Shown: positions 24,418-36,647, counted from the first letter of the stretch. The stretch: DNA of 64,000 nt from Streptomyces sp. CA-210063 (GCF_024612015.1 NZ_CP102512.1:8742001-8806000); one strand, 5' to 3'. Program-made: numbers and translations. The notes: generated by a model from the letters alone, not told the origin.

Positions 24418-25389
24418 ATGCAGCACGCAGTGGGAGCTCCGCTGCCGCCGCCCCATCGGCCGGGGCAGGACCCGACGACCCCGTGGTCGCCGCCCGCGAA
24501 CCAGCAGGGACACCCGGCCCCGCCTCACCCGGGACACCCGGGCGCGAGCCACCCGGTGCCCCCGGGCCCGCACCCGGGCCCTGTGCCGACGACCCCGCCC
24601 GCGCCCGTGGCCCCGCCCACACCGGCCGTGCCCCCCGGGTCCGTCCCTCCGCCCGCGCCCCCCGGCTCGGTGCCGCCGCCCGCGCCGGGCTTCGCCGGAG
24701 GCCCCGGGCATCCGCACACCTCCGCTCCGCACCAGAGCGGACTCCCGAGGGACACGACCGGACACGTGCAACTGCCGCCGGGCGGCCCCGTCACCATGCC
24801 GCCGCCCGCCACAGGCGCGCCGGATGTCACGACCACCACGCTCGCGGTCCTGCTCATCGGGCCCGCCGGGGCCGGCAAGACCAGCGTCGCCAAGTACTGG
24901 GCGGACCACCGCCGGGTGCCCACCGCGCACATCAGCCTGGACGACGTACGCGAATGGGTGCGCTCCGGCTTCGCGGACCCGCAGTCCGGCTGGAACGACA
25001 ACTCCGAGGCGCAGTATCGTCTCGCCCGCCGCACCTGCGGCTTCGCGGCCCGCAACTTCCTGGCCAACGGCATCTCCTGCATCCTCGACGACGCCGTCTT
25101 CCCCGACCGCCCCGTCGTCGGCCTCGGCGGCTGGAAGCGACACGTCGGCCCCGGCCTGCTCCCCGTCGTCCTCCTGCCGGGCCTGGAGATAGTCCTCGAA
25201 CGCAACGCGGAGCGCTCGGGCAACCGCCGCCTCACCGACGAAGAGGTCGCCCGTATCCACGGCCGCATGGCGGGCTGGTACGGCTCCGGCCTTCCGATCA
25301 TCGACAACTCCCAGTTGGACGTACCGAGCACGGCACGCGTCCTGGACGAAGTCCTGGCACGGTCGATCGCGAGTCCGCCCAAGTGGTGA
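24418..25389 (+). CDS. P-loop (AAA_33/polynucleotide-kinase-like) protein with Pro-rich N-terminus
   Basis: A 323-residue protein of unknown biological role. Residues 1-135 are disordered Pro/Gly/His-rich sequence. A kinase-like P-loop domain follows: Walker A GPAGAGKTS (148-156), an acidic ISLDDVREWV motif where T4 PNK-type kinases place the catalytic Asp, ISCILDDAVFP, and a lid-like segment ERNAERSGNRRLTDEEVARIHGRM with several Arg. This resembles kinases that phosphorylate small molecules or nucleic-acid 5' ends. The start is ATG 24418. It lies between aroB and the peptidase homologue on the same strand, an arrangement I recall as conserved in Streptomyces. No partner gene suggests a substrate. 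Confidence 0.8.
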   Translation: MQHAVGAPLPPPHRPGQDPTTPWSPPANQQGHPAPPHPGHPGASHPVPPGPHPGPVPTTPPAPVAPPTPAVPPGSVPPPAPPGSVPPPAPGFAGGPGHPHTSAPHQSGLPRDTTGHVQLPPGGPVTMPPPATGAPDVTTTTLAVLLIGPAGAGKTSVAKYWADHRRVPTAHISLDDVREWVRSGFADPQSGWNDNSEAQYRLARRTCGFAARNFLANGISCILDDAVFPDRPVVGLGGWKRHVGPGLLPVVLLPGLEIVLERNAERSGNRRLTDEEVARIHGRMAGWYGSGLPIIDNSQLDVPSTARVLDEVLARSIASPPKW

Positions 25390-25413
25390 ACACCGCACAC
25401 TGAGCCGACCCGA

Positions 25414-25475
25414 TAGGGGCGCGGGGCTGTGTCGACATGTGGCTCCGCCGCGTGGGCGCGAACAACCCCCACGGG
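25414..25475 (-). repeat. Streptomyces interspersed repeat (AGGGGCGCGGGG type), reverse copy
   Basis: Begins with AGGGGCGCGGGGCTGTGTCG and contains a GCGGCTCCGCCGC-like palindromic insert and a CGCGAACAACC segment. It matches in reverse complement the two copies at 58019-58068 and 59432-59482. It fills the 195-bp gap before the peptidase homologue. This repeat type is common between Streptomyces genes. Confidence 0.6.
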
Positions 25476-25584
25476 CTCGCAGACTGCGCACACCCCCTCG
25501 TCGCACCCCCGTCCCCCGTTCGGCGCGCCCCCGCTCGGCCCCACTCGACCGGCGACTGACCTGCGCAGCTCATACGCTCAAGCC

Positions 25585-26691
25585 ATGTCAGAGGTGTACG
25601 CGGCCCGCCGCGAACGGCTGAGGAAGTGCTGCAACACGAGCGGCAGCGCCGCCGCACTCGTGACCCGCCCCGCCAACGTCCGGTATCTCGCGGGCGCGGC
25701 ACCCCACGGTGCCGCCCTGCTGCTCGGGAGGACCGAGGATGTCCTCGTCTGTGGCGCGCCCCCGAGCGGCCAAGCCGGCGAGGGCCGCCCCGACGAAGCC
25801 GTACGCGTCCAGGTGCTGCCGAGGCCCGGCGGCGACCCGGTGGTCGCGGCCGCCGACCTGGCCACGGCGCTGGGCGCCGAGTCCCTCGCCGTGGAGGAAC
25901 ACCACCTCACCGTGGCCCGGCACCGCGCGATCCGCTCGGTCGCGCCCCGGCTGCGCCTCGCCGACCTCGGCGGCGCCGTCGAGCAGCTGAGAGTGATCAA
26001 GGACGAGGAGGAGATCTCCTGTCTGCGGATCGGCGCGGAGATCGCCGACCAGGCGCTGGGCGAACTGCTCGAATCGATCCTCGTCGGCCGCACCGAGCGC
26101 CATCTCGCCCTGGAACTGGAGCGCCGCCTCGTCGACCACGGCGCCGACGGCCCGGCCTTCACCACCTCCGTCGGCACCGGCCCGAACTCCGGCCGCCGCG
26201 GCCACCTCCCCACCGACCGCCGGGTCGAGGAGGGCGACTTTCTCTCCGTCTGCCTCGGCGCGACCTACCGCGGCTACCGCTGTGAGATCGGCCGTACGTT
26301 CGTCATCGGCACCTCGCCCGCCGACTGGCAGATCGCGCTGTACGACCTGGTCTTCGCAGCCCAGAGGGCCGGAAGGGAGATGCTGGTGCCCGGTGCGGCC
26401 TACCGCGCCGTGGACCGCGCGGCCCGCCAGGTACTGGACTCCGCGGGGTACGGTGACGGCCTTCCGGTGCTGATGGGGCACGGGGTCGGACTCGAAATCG
26501 ACGAGGACCCGCAGTTGGCCCCCGCGGCCATGGGTAAACTGGACGCTTGCGTGCCGGTCACCGTCGAACCGGGGGTCCACCTCCCCGGCCGGGGCGGCGT
26601 CCGGATCGATGACACGCTCGTCGTACGCCCAGAGGCGGACGGCGGACCCGAGCTACTCACCATCACGACCAAGGAGCTGCTCGCCCTCTAG
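25585..26691 (+). CDS. Aminopeptidase P/prolidase-fold protein with altered metal ligands
   Basis: A 368-residue M24-family protein: a creatinase-like N-terminal domain (about 1-130) and a pita-bread catalytic domain. The five usual metal ligands are Asp, Asp, His, Glu, Glu. At the aligned positions I read Cys223 (VCLGA for VDLGA), Glu234 (CEIGRT for SDITRT), His299 (GHGVGLEI), Glu328 (VEPGVHLPG) and Asp342 (RIDDT for RIEDT). Three of five differ, so peptidase activity is doubtful. The start ATG 25585 follows a non-coding repeat. It sits 51 bp upstream of efp, a placement shared with true Xaa-Pro peptidases in many bacteria. Confidence 0.87.
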   Translation: MSEVYAARRERLRKCCNTSGSAAALVTRPANVRYLAGAAPHGAALLLGRTEDVLVCGAPPSGQAGEGRPDEAVRVQVLPRPGGDPVVAAADLATALGAESLAVEEHHLTVARHRAIRSVAPRLRLADLGGAVEQLRVIKDEEEISCLRIGAEIADQALGELLESILVGRTERHLALELERRLVDHGADGPAFTTSVGTGPNSGRRGHLPTDRRVEEGDFLSVCLGATYRGYRCEIGRTFVIGTSPADWQIALYDLVFAAQRAGREMLVPGAAYRAVDRAARQVLDSAGYGDGLPVLMGHGVGLEIDEDPQLAPAAMGKLDACVPVTVEPGVHLPGRGGVRIDDTLVVRPEADGGPELLTITTKELLAL

Positions 26692-26742
26692 GCAGGTGCG
26701 TGCCCCGGGGTCGTCCACGTCAGTCCAGGAGATTCCGCAACC

Positions 26743-27309
26743 GTGGCTTCCACGAACGACCTCAAGAACGGCCTGGTGCTCAAGCTCGAAGGCGGCCAGC
26801 TCTGGTCCGTCGTCGAGTTCCAGCACGTCAAGCCCGGCAAGGGCCCGGCCTTCGTGCGCACCAAGCTCAAGAACGTGCTCTCCGGCAAGGTCGTCGACAA
26901 GACGTTCAACGCCGGCGTCAAGGTCGAGACGGCCACTGTCGACAAGCGCGACATGCAGTTCTCCTACATGGACGGCGAGTACTTCGTCTTCATGGACATG
27001 GAGACCTACGACCAGCTCATGGTCGACCGCAAGGCCGTCGGCGACGCCGCCAACTTCCTGATCGAGGGCTTCACGGCCACCGTCGCGCAGCACGAGGGCG
27101 AGGTGCTCTTCGTCGAGCTGCCGGCCGCCGTCGAGCTCGTGATCCAGGAGACCGAGCCGGGTGTCCAGGGCGACCGGTCCACCGGTGGCACCAAGCCCGC
27201 CACCCTGGAGACCGGCCACCAGATCCAGGTGCCGCTCTTCATCACCACCGGCGAGAAGATCAAGGTCGACACCCGTACGAGCGACTACCTCGGCCGGGTG
27301 AACAGCTAA
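26743..27309 (+). CDS. efp: Translation elongation factor P
   Basis: Rescues ribosomes stalled at polyproline stretches. A 188-residue protein with the three-beta-barrel EF-P layout: KOW-like domain I with the tip loop KPGKGPAF (Lys33 at the CCA-contacting position), an OB domain, and the C-terminal signature [17 protein letters not shown]. No lysine-modifying enzyme (epmA/epmB type) is nearby, which fits actinobacterial EF-P. The start is GTG 26743 with CCAGGAG upstream. nusB starts 2 bp after its stop. Confidence 0.96.
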   Translation: MASTNDLKNGLVLKLEGGQLWSVVEFQHVKPGKGPAFVRTKLKNVLSGKVVDKTFNAGVKVETATVDKRDMQFSYMDGEYFVFMDMETYDQLMVDRKAVGDAANFLIEGFTATVAQHEGEVLFVELPAAVELVIQETEPGVQGDRSTGGTKPATLETGHQIQVPLFITTGEKIKVDTRTSDYLGRVNS

Positions 27310-27311
27310 CC

Positions 27312-27746
27312 GTGGCTGCTCGTAACACGGCCCGCAAGCGTGCCTTCCAGATCCTCTTCGAGGGCGACCAGCGCGGGGTCGACGTCCTGACCGTGCTTGC
27401 CGACTGGATCCGGCACTCGCGGTCCGACACCCGGCAGCCGCCGGTCAGTGAGTACACCATGCTGCTGGTCGAGGGCTACGCGGAGCACATCAAGCGGATC
27501 GACGAGCTGATCGCGCAGTACTCGGTGGGCTGGACCCTCGACCGGATGCCGGTCGTGGACCGCAACATCCTGCGCCTCGGGGCGTACGAGCTGATCTGGG
27601 TCGACGAGACTCCGGACGCGGTGGTGCTGGACGAGATGGTTCAGCTGGCGAAGGAGTTCTCCACGGACGACTCGCCGTCGTTCGTGAATGGGCTGCTGGG
27701 GCGGTTGAAGGACCTCAAGCCCTCGCTTCGCAGGGAAGCGGAGTAG
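27312..27746 (+). CDS. nusB: Transcription antitermination protein NusB
   Basis: Binds boxA RNA with S10 in rRNA antitermination complexes. A 144-residue all-helical protein with ARKRAFQILFEGDQRG at the N-terminus and the conserved DRNILRLGAYELIWVDETPDAVVLDE and FVNGLLGRL segments. The start GTG 27312 is 2 bp after efp, so the two are probably coupled. It ends at the bidirectional terminator facing bldD. Confidence 0.95.
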   Translation: MAARNTARKRAFQILFEGDQRGVDVLTVLADWIRHSRSDTRQPPVSEYTMLLVEGYAEHIKRIDELIAQYSVGWTLDRMPVVDRNILRLGAYELIWVDETPDAVVLDEMVQLAKEFSTDDSPSFVNGLLGRLKDLKPSLRREAE

Positions 27747-27767
27747 AAGCAGAGGCAAAGACGAAAA

Positions 27768-27811
27768 CCGCCGGGGTGGCCCGAACCGATTGGTTCAGGT
27801 CACCCCGGCGG
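27768..27811. terminator. Bidirectional terminator between nusB and bldD
   Basis: An 11-bp perfect outer stem (27768-27778 with 27801-27811) encloses an inner GAACC/GGTTC pair (27783-27787 with 27792-27796). It is flanked by AAAA at 27764-27767 and is followed by GTTTCT, so it can serve both convergent genes. Confidence 0.88.
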
Positions 27812-27840
27812 CACGTTTCTGCTGAGCCACGGCGGAGCTG

Positions 27841-28341
27841 TCAGCCCTCCTCGTGGGAGACCGCGCGGCGGGCGTCGGCGTCGAGGACGCCCCAGCTGAT
27901 CAGCTGCTCGGTGAGGACCGAGGGGGACTGGTCGTAGATGACGGCGAGTGTGCGCAGGTCGTCCTGGCGGATCGAGAGCACCTTGCCGTTGTAGTCACCG
28001 CGCTGGGACTGGATCGTCGCCGCGTAGCGCTGCAGCGGGCCCGCCTTCTCGGCCGGCACATGGGCCAGGCGCTCAAGGTCGAGGACGAGCTTCGGCGGCG
28101 GCTCGGCGGCGCCACCAGGGGTCGTACCGGGAAGCAGCTCCTGCACCGGAACCCCGTAGAAGTCCGCCAGCTCCGCGAGGCGCTGCACGGTGACGGCGCG
28201 GTCGCCGCGCTCGTACGAACCGACCACGACCGCCTTCCAGCGTCCCTGGGACTTCTCCTCGACACCGTGGAGGGAAAGGCCCTGCTGGGTGCGGATGGCC
28301 CGGAGCTTGGCCCCGAGCTGTTTGGCGTATTCGCTGGACAT
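27841..28341 (-). CDS. bldD: Developmental master regulator BldD
   Basis: A 166-residue transcription factor that, with tetrameric c-di-GMP, represses sporulation genes during vegetative growth. An N-terminal Xre-type helix-turn-helix (about 6-70) has QGRWKAVVVGSYERGDRAVTV. The C-terminal domain has the exact c-di-GMP signature: RGD at 114-116, then eight residues, then RQDD at 125-128, the same numbering as I recall for S. coelicolor BldD. The start is ATG 28341. It is divergent from pyrR, and its upstream region holds a perfect BldD box, consistent with known autoregulation. Confidence 0.97.
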   Translation of the reverse strand: MSSEYAKQLGAKLRAIRTQQGLSLHGVEEKSQGRWKAVVVGSYERGDRAVTVQRLAELADFYGVPVQELLPGTTPGGAAEPPPKLVLDLERLAHVPAEKAGPLQRYAATIQSQRGDYNGKVLSIRQDDLRTLAVIYDQSPSVLTEQLISWGVLDADARRAVSHEEG

Positions 28342-28364
28342 ATAGCTCCCCGGACGAAGGCTGG

Positions 28365-28393
28365 TGACTCACTGTGAGGTTACGCAGCGTGAC
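28365..28393 (-). promoter_or_regulatory. Tandem BldD boxes upstream of bldD
   Basis: TTACGCAGCGTGAC (28380-28393) matches the BldD consensus TNACNC(A/T)GNGTNAN at every fixed position. TGACTCACTGTGAG (28365-28378) matches with one mismatch. They lie 24-52 bp upstream of the bldD start codon, where they could overlap the promoter. Confidence 0.75.
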
Positions 28394-28512
28394 TCTGCCT
28401 CGTCAAGCCGAATGGTCCGGACCGACTCTTCCGTGGTAACCGTGATCGGTTGAGCCAAGGGGGTGATCAGGGAGGTTGTCGGGGCCTGCTAACGTGGATG
28501 GCGCAAATCCGA

Positions 28513-28550
28513 CGTCCTTTAAGGTCCGTCCCGTGAGGCGGAGAAGGAGG
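28513..28550 (+). promoter_or_regulatory. PyrR-binding RNA leader overlapping the pyrR ribosome site
   Basis: The segment from CGTCCTTTAAGG (28513) through CCGTGAGGCGG (28531-28541) to AAGGAGG (28544-28550) matches the PyrR-binding-loop pattern. CCTT (28516-28519) can pair with AAGG (28544-28547), sequestering the Shine-Dalgarno sequence. This implies UMP-responsive translational control as described for mycobacterial pyrR. Confidence 0.8.
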
Positions 28551-28560
28551 TCCGTTTCGT

Positions 28561-29157
28561 ATGGACGCTCAAGAAATTCCGCAACAGGATCCGCAGCCGT
28601 CCGATGCCAGGCCCGTGCTCGAAGGCCCTGACATCGCACGCGTGCTGACCCGCATCGCCCACGAGATCGTCGAACGCGCCAAGGGCGCCGACGACGTGGT
28701 GCTCCTCGGCATTCCGACCCGGGGTGTCTTCCTCGCCCAGCGGCTCGCCGCCAAGCTGGCGGAGATCACCGACCGCAAGATCCCGGTCGGCTCGCTCGAC
28801 ATCACCATGTACCGCGACGACCTGCGCATGCACCCGCCGCGTGCGCTGGCCCGCACGGAGATCCCCGGTGACGGCATCGACGGCCGCCTGGTCGTCCTCG
28901 TCGACGACGTGCTCTTCTCCGGCCGCACGATCCGCGCCGCCCTCGACGCGCTGAACGACATCGGCCGCCCACGCGCCGTCCAGCTCGCGGTCCTCGTCGA
29001 CCGCGGCCACCGCGAACTGCCCATCCGCGCCGACTACGTCGGCAAGAACCTCCCCACGTCGCTGCGGGAGACGGTCAAGGTCCAGCTCGCCGAGGAGGAC
29101 GGTCGGGACACCGTGCTGCTCGGTGCGAAGCGAACCGCCCGGGGCGCGCAGCACTAG
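28561..29157 (+). CDS. pyrR: Bifunctional pyr operon regulator/uracil phosphoribosyltransferase PyrR
   Basis: RNA-binding regulator of pyrimidine synthesis with uracil phosphoribosyltransferase activity. A 198-residue protein. The PRPP motif is [46 protein letters not shown] and [11 protein letters not shown] are also typical. ATG 28561 is placed 10 bp after AAGGAGG, inside its own predicted binding leader. It heads the pyr cluster and is read divergently from bldD. Confidence 0.96.
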   Translation: MDAQEIPQQDPQPSDARPVLEGPDIARVLTRIAHEIVERAKGADDVVLLGIPTRGVFLAQRLAAKLAEITDRKIPVGSLDITMYRDDLRMHPPRALARTEIPGDGIDGRLVVLVDDVLFSGRTIRAALDALNDIGRPRAVQLAVLVDRGHRELPIRADYVGKNLPTSLRETVKVQLAEEDGRDTVLLGAKRTARGAQH

Positions 29158-29166
29158 CGATCGCAC

Positions 29167-29189
29167 GGCGTACGGCGGTGCCGTACGCC
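29167..29189 (+). promoter_or_regulatory. Intercistronic hairpin between pyrR and pyrB
   Basis: A perfect 10-bp stem (29167-29176 with 29180-29189) with a 3-nt loop starts 9 bp after the pyrR stop, in a 127-bp gap. There is no T run. It may attenuate or process the operon transcript. Confidence 0.5.
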
Positions 29190-29284
29190 CCGGGATCGCG
29201 CCTCCGCGCGCCCGCCTGCCCGGCTGTGCCCGGCCGGTCGGGACCTCGCCTCCCCACACTGAACTGCCTTACGGAGCCTGAAAG

Positions 29285-30265
29285 ATGCAGCGTCATCTCA
29301 TCTCGGCCGCCGACCTCACCCGCGACGACGCCGTCCTGATCCTCGACACCGCCGAGGAGATGGCCCGGGTCGCCGACCGGCCGATCAAGAAACTGCCGAC
29401 CCTGCGCGGTCGTACCGTCGTCAACCTCTTCTTCGAGGACTCCACCCGCACCCGGATCTCCTTCGAGGCCGCCGAGAAGCGCCTCTCCGCGGACGTCATC
29501 AACTTCTCCGCCAAGGGGTCGTCGGTGTCGAAGGGCGAGTCCCTCAAGGACACCGCCCAGACCTTGGAGGCCATGGGCGTGGACGCCGTCGTCATCCGGC
29601 ACGGTGCCTCGGGGGCCCCGTACCGCCTGGCGACCTCCGGCTGGATCGACGCCGCCGTGATCAACGCCGGTGACGGCACCCACCAGCACCCCACCCAGGC
29701 CCTGCTCGACGCCTTCACCATGCGCCGCCGTCTCGTCGGCCGGGACGCCGGGCTCGGCCAGGACCTGTCCGGCAAGCGCATCACGATCGTCGGTGACGTC
29801 CTGCACAGCCGCGTCGCCCGCTCCAACGTCGACCTGCTGCACACCCTCGGCGCCGAGGTCACCCTCGTGGCCCCGCCCACCCTGGTGCCGGTCGGCGTCC
29901 ACTCCTGGCCCTGCGAGATCTCGTACGACCTCGACAGCACGCTCGCCAAGTCCGACGCGGTGATGATGCTGCGCGTGCAGAGGGAGCGGATGAACGCCGC
30001 GTTCTTCCCGACCGAGCGCGAGTACTCGCGGCGCTACGGCCTCGACGGCGACCGCATGGCGCGGATGCCCGAGCACGCCATCGTGATGCACCCCGGCCCG
30101 ATGGTCCGCGGCATGGAGATCACGGCGGAGGTCGCCGACTCCGACCGCTGCACCGTCGTCGAGCAGGTCGCCAACGGAGTCTCCATCCGGATGGCCGTGC
30201 TGTATCTGCTCCTGGGCGGCAACGAGCCCGCCGTCACCCACACCCGCACCACCGAGGAGAAGTAA
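29285..30265 (+). CDS. pyrB: Aspartate carbamoyltransferase catalytic chain
   Basis: Condenses carbamoyl phosphate with aspartate. A 326-residue protein with the carbamoyl-phosphate motif [47 protein letters not shown] and [11 protein letters not shown] followed by [11 protein letters not shown]. No pyrI regulatory chain is present, as in other Gram-positives that use PyrR. ATG 29285 follows ACGGAGCCTGAAAG. pyrC starts 5 bp after its stop. Confidence 0.96.
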   Translation: MQRHLISAADLTRDDAVLILDTAEEMARVADRPIKKLPTLRGRTVVNLFFEDSTRTRISFEAAEKRLSADVINFSAKGSSVSKGESLKDTAQTLEAMGVDAVVIRHGASGAPYRLATSGWIDAAVINAGDGTHQHPTQALLDAFTMRRRLVGRDAGLGQDLSGKRITIVGDVLHSRVARSNVDLLHTLGAEVTLVAPPTLVPVGVHSWPCEISYDLDSTLAKSDAVMMLRVQRERMNAAFFPTEREYSRRYGLDGDRMARMPEHAIVMHPGPMVRGMEITAEVADSDRCTVVEQVANGVSIRMAVLYLLLGGNEPAVTHTRTTEEK

Positions 30266-30270
30266 GAACG

Positions 30271-31557
30271 ATGAGCAAGATCCTTATCCGTGGTGCGAAG
30301 GTGCTGGGCAGCGAGCCGCAGGACGTCCTGATCGACGGCGAGATCATCGCCGAGATCGGTGTGGGGCTCTCCGACGAGGGCGCCGTGGTCGTCGAGGCCG
30401 GTGGCAAGGTGCTCCTGCCGGGGCTCGTCGATCTGCACACCCATCTGCGGGAGCCCGGGCGTGAGGACTCCGAGACCGTGCTGACCGGCACGCGCGCGGC
30501 GGCCTCCGGTGGCTACACGGCCGTCTTCGCCATGGCCAACACCTTCCCCGTCGCCGACACCGCCGGTGTGGTCGAGCAGGTCTACCGGCTCGGCCGGGAG
30601 CACGGGTACTGCGACGTCCAGCCCATCGGGGCCGTCACCGTCGGCCTGGAGGGCAAGAAGCTCGCCGAGCTGGGCGCGATGCACGAGTCGGCCGCCGGGG
30701 TCACCGTCTTCTCGGACGACGGCAAGTGCGTCGACGACGCGGTGATGATGAGGCGCGCGCTGGAGTACGTGAAGGCCTTCGGCGGGGTCGTCGCCCAGCA
30801 CGCGCAGGAGCCGCGGCTGACCGAGGGCGCCCAGATGAACGAGGGCGTCGTCTCCGCCGAGCTGGGCCTCGGCGGCTGGCCGGCGGTGGCCGAGGAATCG
30901 ATCATCGCCCGGGACGTCCTGCTCGCCGAGCACGTGGGCTCCCGCGTCCACATCTGCCACCTGTCGACCGCGGGCTCGGTGGAGATCGTGCGCTGGGCCA
31001 AGTCCCGCGGCATCGACGTCACCGCCGAGGTCACCCCGCACCACCTCCTCCTCACGGACGAGCTGGTACGGACGTACGACCCGGTCTACAAGGTCAACCC
31101 GCCGCTGCGCACCGAGCGCGACGTGCTGGCCCTGCGCGAGGCGCTCGCCGACGGCACGATCGACATCGTCGCCACCGACCACGCCCCGCACCCGCACGAG
31201 GACAAGGACTGCGAGTGGGGCGCGGCCGCCATGGGCATGGTCGGCCTGGAGACCGCGTTGTCGGTGGTCCAGGAGACGATGGTCGCCACCGGCCTGCTCG
31301 ACTGGGCGGGTGTCGCGGACCGCATGTCCTTCACGCCGGCCAGGATCGGGCAGGCGGCTGGTCATGGACGTCCCGTCTCGGCAGGTGAGCCCGCCAACCT
31401 CACGCTCGTCGACACGGCCTACCGTGGGTCGGTGGATCCCGCGGGCTTCGCCTCGCGCAGCCGCAACACCCCCTATGAGGGCCGTGAGCTGCCGGGCCGT
31501 GTCACGCACACGTGGCTGCGGGGCAAGGCCACGCTCGTCGACGGGAAGCTCACGTGA
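30271..31557 (+). CDS. pyrC: Dihydroorotase
   Basis: Zinc amidohydrolase that cyclises carbamoyl-aspartate. A 428-residue class I enzyme. Metal ligands are visible in DLHTHLREPG, then AQHAQEPRLTEG, HICHLSTAGSV and VATDHAPHPHEDKDCEWG. The TIM-barrel ends with MSFTPARIGQAAGHG and a C-terminal GRVTHTWLRG segment. The start is ATG 30271. The downstream membrane gene starts within its last codons (GTGA overlap), so translation is coupled. Confidence 0.96.
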   Translation: MSKILIRGAKVLGSEPQDVLIDGEIIAEIGVGLSDEGAVVVEAGGKVLLPGLVDLHTHLREPGREDSETVLTGTRAAASGGYTAVFAMANTFPVADTAGVVEQVYRLGREHGYCDVQPIGAVTVGLEGKKLAELGAMHESAAGVTVFSDDGKCVDDAVMMRRALEYVKAFGGVVAQHAQEPRLTEGAQMNEGVVSAELGLGGWPAVAEESIIARDVLLAEHVGSRVHICHLSTAGSVEIVRWAKSRGIDVTAEVTPHHLLLTDELVRTYDPVYKVNPPLRTERDVLALREALADGTIDIVATDHAPHPHEDKDCEWGAAAMGMVGLETALSVVQETMVATGLLDWAGVADRMSFTPARIGQAAGHGRPVSAGEPANLTLVDTAYRGSVDPAGFASRSRNTPYEGRELPGRVTHTWLRGKATLVDGKLT

Positions 31558-32120
31558 CACCTGTAATTCTGCTGGCCGCCGAGAAGGAATCGGCCGAGGT
31601 CACCGACTGGGCCGCGCGGATCGGCTGGGTCGTCGGACTCGCCCTCTTCGTCGCCCTCGTCTACTGGCTGATGCGCGAGGGCTGGAAATGGCGCGGCACG
31701 CTCCAGAGCGACCTGCCCGCCCTCTTCACCGCGCCGGACGAGCCCGGTGAGGCCAAACTGGGCATGAGCGGCCGCTACCACGGCTCCACCACCGCCGGGC
31801 AGTGGCTCGACCGCATCGTGGCGCACGGCCTGGGCACCCGCAGCCGGGTCGAGCTGACGCTGACGGACGCGGGCCTGGACGTCGTACGCCCGGGAGCGAC
31901 GGACTTCTTCGTCCCGGCCCGGGCCCTGCGCGAGGCCCGGCTCGACAAGGGCATCGCCGGCAAGGTCCTCACCGAGGGCGGGCTGCTGGTCGTCACCTGG
32001 GAGCACGGCGGCAAGCTGCTCGACTCCGGATTCCGCTCCGACCGCGCGGCCGAGCACAACGAGTGGGTCGACACCCTGAACCAGTTGATCAACAAGACGG
32101 AAACGGAAGGCGCACGATGA
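31554..32120 (+). CDS. Membrane-anchored PH-like domain protein in the pyr operon
   Basis: A 188-residue protein of unknown function embedded between pyrC and carA. One membrane segment (about residues 20-41, [19 protein letters not shown]) is followed by a cytoplasmic beta-rich domain with [23 protein letters not shown] and [17 protein letters not shown], reminiscent of bacterial PH-like domains. The start GTG 31554 overlaps pyrC by four bases, and its stop overlaps the carA ATG, so its expression is tied to pyrimidine synthesis. I recall an equivalent gene at this place in S. coelicolor. No catalytic motif is visible. Confidence 0.82.
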   Translation: MTPVILLAAEKESAEVTDWAARIGWVVGLALFVALVYWLMREGWKWRGTLQSDLPALFTAPDEPGEAKLGMSGRYHGSTTAGQWLDRIVAHGLGTRSRVELTLTDAGLDVVRPGATDFFVPARALREARLDKGIAGKVLTEGGLLVVTWEHGGKLLDSGFRSDRAAEHNEWVDTLNQLINKTETEGAR

Positions 32121-33251
32121 CGACCTCCACCCGGGGAGCCACCAGGGTTCCCGCCGTACTCGTCCTGGAGGACGGCCGGATCTTCCGCGGCCGTGCCTAC
32201 GGGGCCGTGGGGGTGACCTTCGGCGAGGCCGTGTTCTCCACCGGGATGACCGGCTACCAGGAGACCCTCACCGACCCGTCGTACCACCGCCAGGTCGTCG
32301 TCATGACCGCCCCGCACATCGGCAACACGGGCGTCAACGACGAGGACCCCGAGTCCAAGAAGATCTGGGTCTCCGGATACGTCGTACGCGACCCCGCGCG
32401 CGTGCCCTCCAACTGGCGCTCCCGGCGCTCGCTCGACGAGGAGCTGGACCAGCAGGGTGTCGTCGGCATCAGCGGCATCGACACCCGGGCCCTCACCCGC
32501 CATCTGCGCGAGCGCGGTGCCATGCGCGTCGGCATCTTCTCCGGCAACGCGCTGCCCGACGAGGGCACCATGCTCACCGAGGTCCGCCAGGCCCCCGAGA
32601 TGAAGGGCGCGAACCTCTCCGCCGAGGTCGCCACCAAGGAGACGTACGTCGTCCCGGCGATCGGCACGAAGAAGTTCACCGTCGCCGCCGTCGACCTCGG
32701 CATCAAGGGCATGACCCCGCACCGCATGGCCGAACGCGGCATCGAGGTGCACGTACTGCCCGCCACGGCGACGGCCGAGGACGTGTTCGCCGTCAACCCC
32801 GACGGCGTGTTCTTCTCCAACGGCCCGGGCGACCCGGCCACCGCCGACCACCCCGTCGCCGTCATGCAGGCGGTGCTGGAGCGCGGCACGCCGCTCTTCG
32901 GTATCTGCTTCGGCAACCAGATCCTCGGGCGCGCGCTCGGCTTCGGCACCTACAAGCTGAAGTACGGCCACCGCGGCATCAACCAGCCGGTGCAGGACCG
33001 TACGACCGGCAAGGTCGAGGTCACCGCGCACAACCACGGCTTCGCCGTCGACGCCCCGCTCGACCAGGTCTCCGAGACCCCCTACGGCCGCGCCGAGGTC
33101 TCCCACGTGTGCCTCAACGACAACGTGGTGGAGGGGCTGCAGCTCCTCGACCGGCCGGCCTTCAGTGTCCAGTACCACCCCGAAGCGGCAGCGGGCCCGC
33201 ACGACGCCGCCTACCTGTTCGACCGCTTCGTATCCCTGATGGAGGGCCAGC

Positions 33252-33259
<8 letters not shown>
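32117..33259 (+). CDS. carA: Carbamoyl-phosphate synthase small (glutaminase) subunit
   Basis: Releases ammonia from glutamine for carbamoyl phosphate synthesis. A 380-residue protein: an N-terminal CPSase domain with [20 protein letters not shown] and a class I amidotransferase domain with the nucleophile Cys in [26 protein letters not shown], and catalytic His/Glu in [14 protein letters not shown] 32117 overlaps the preceding stop (ATGA), and carB begins within its last codons. Product goes to pyrB and to arginine synthesis. Confidence 0.96.
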
Positions 33260-36560
<3,301 letters not shown>

Positions 36561-36567
36561 CAGCCCT

Positions 36568-36597
36568 GAGGGGGACACCGGAAACGGTGTCCCCCTC
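36568..36597 (+). terminator. GAAA-tetraloop terminator after carB
   Basis: A perfect 13-bp stem (36568-36580 with 36585-36597) capped by GAAA begins 7 bp after the carB stop. It has no clear T run. It separates carB from pyrD. Confidence 0.82.
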
Positions 36598-36647
36598 TTC
36601 ATGAGATCCATGAGACCTCTTCGTGAGGTGCCTTCGAGGACAGGAAC

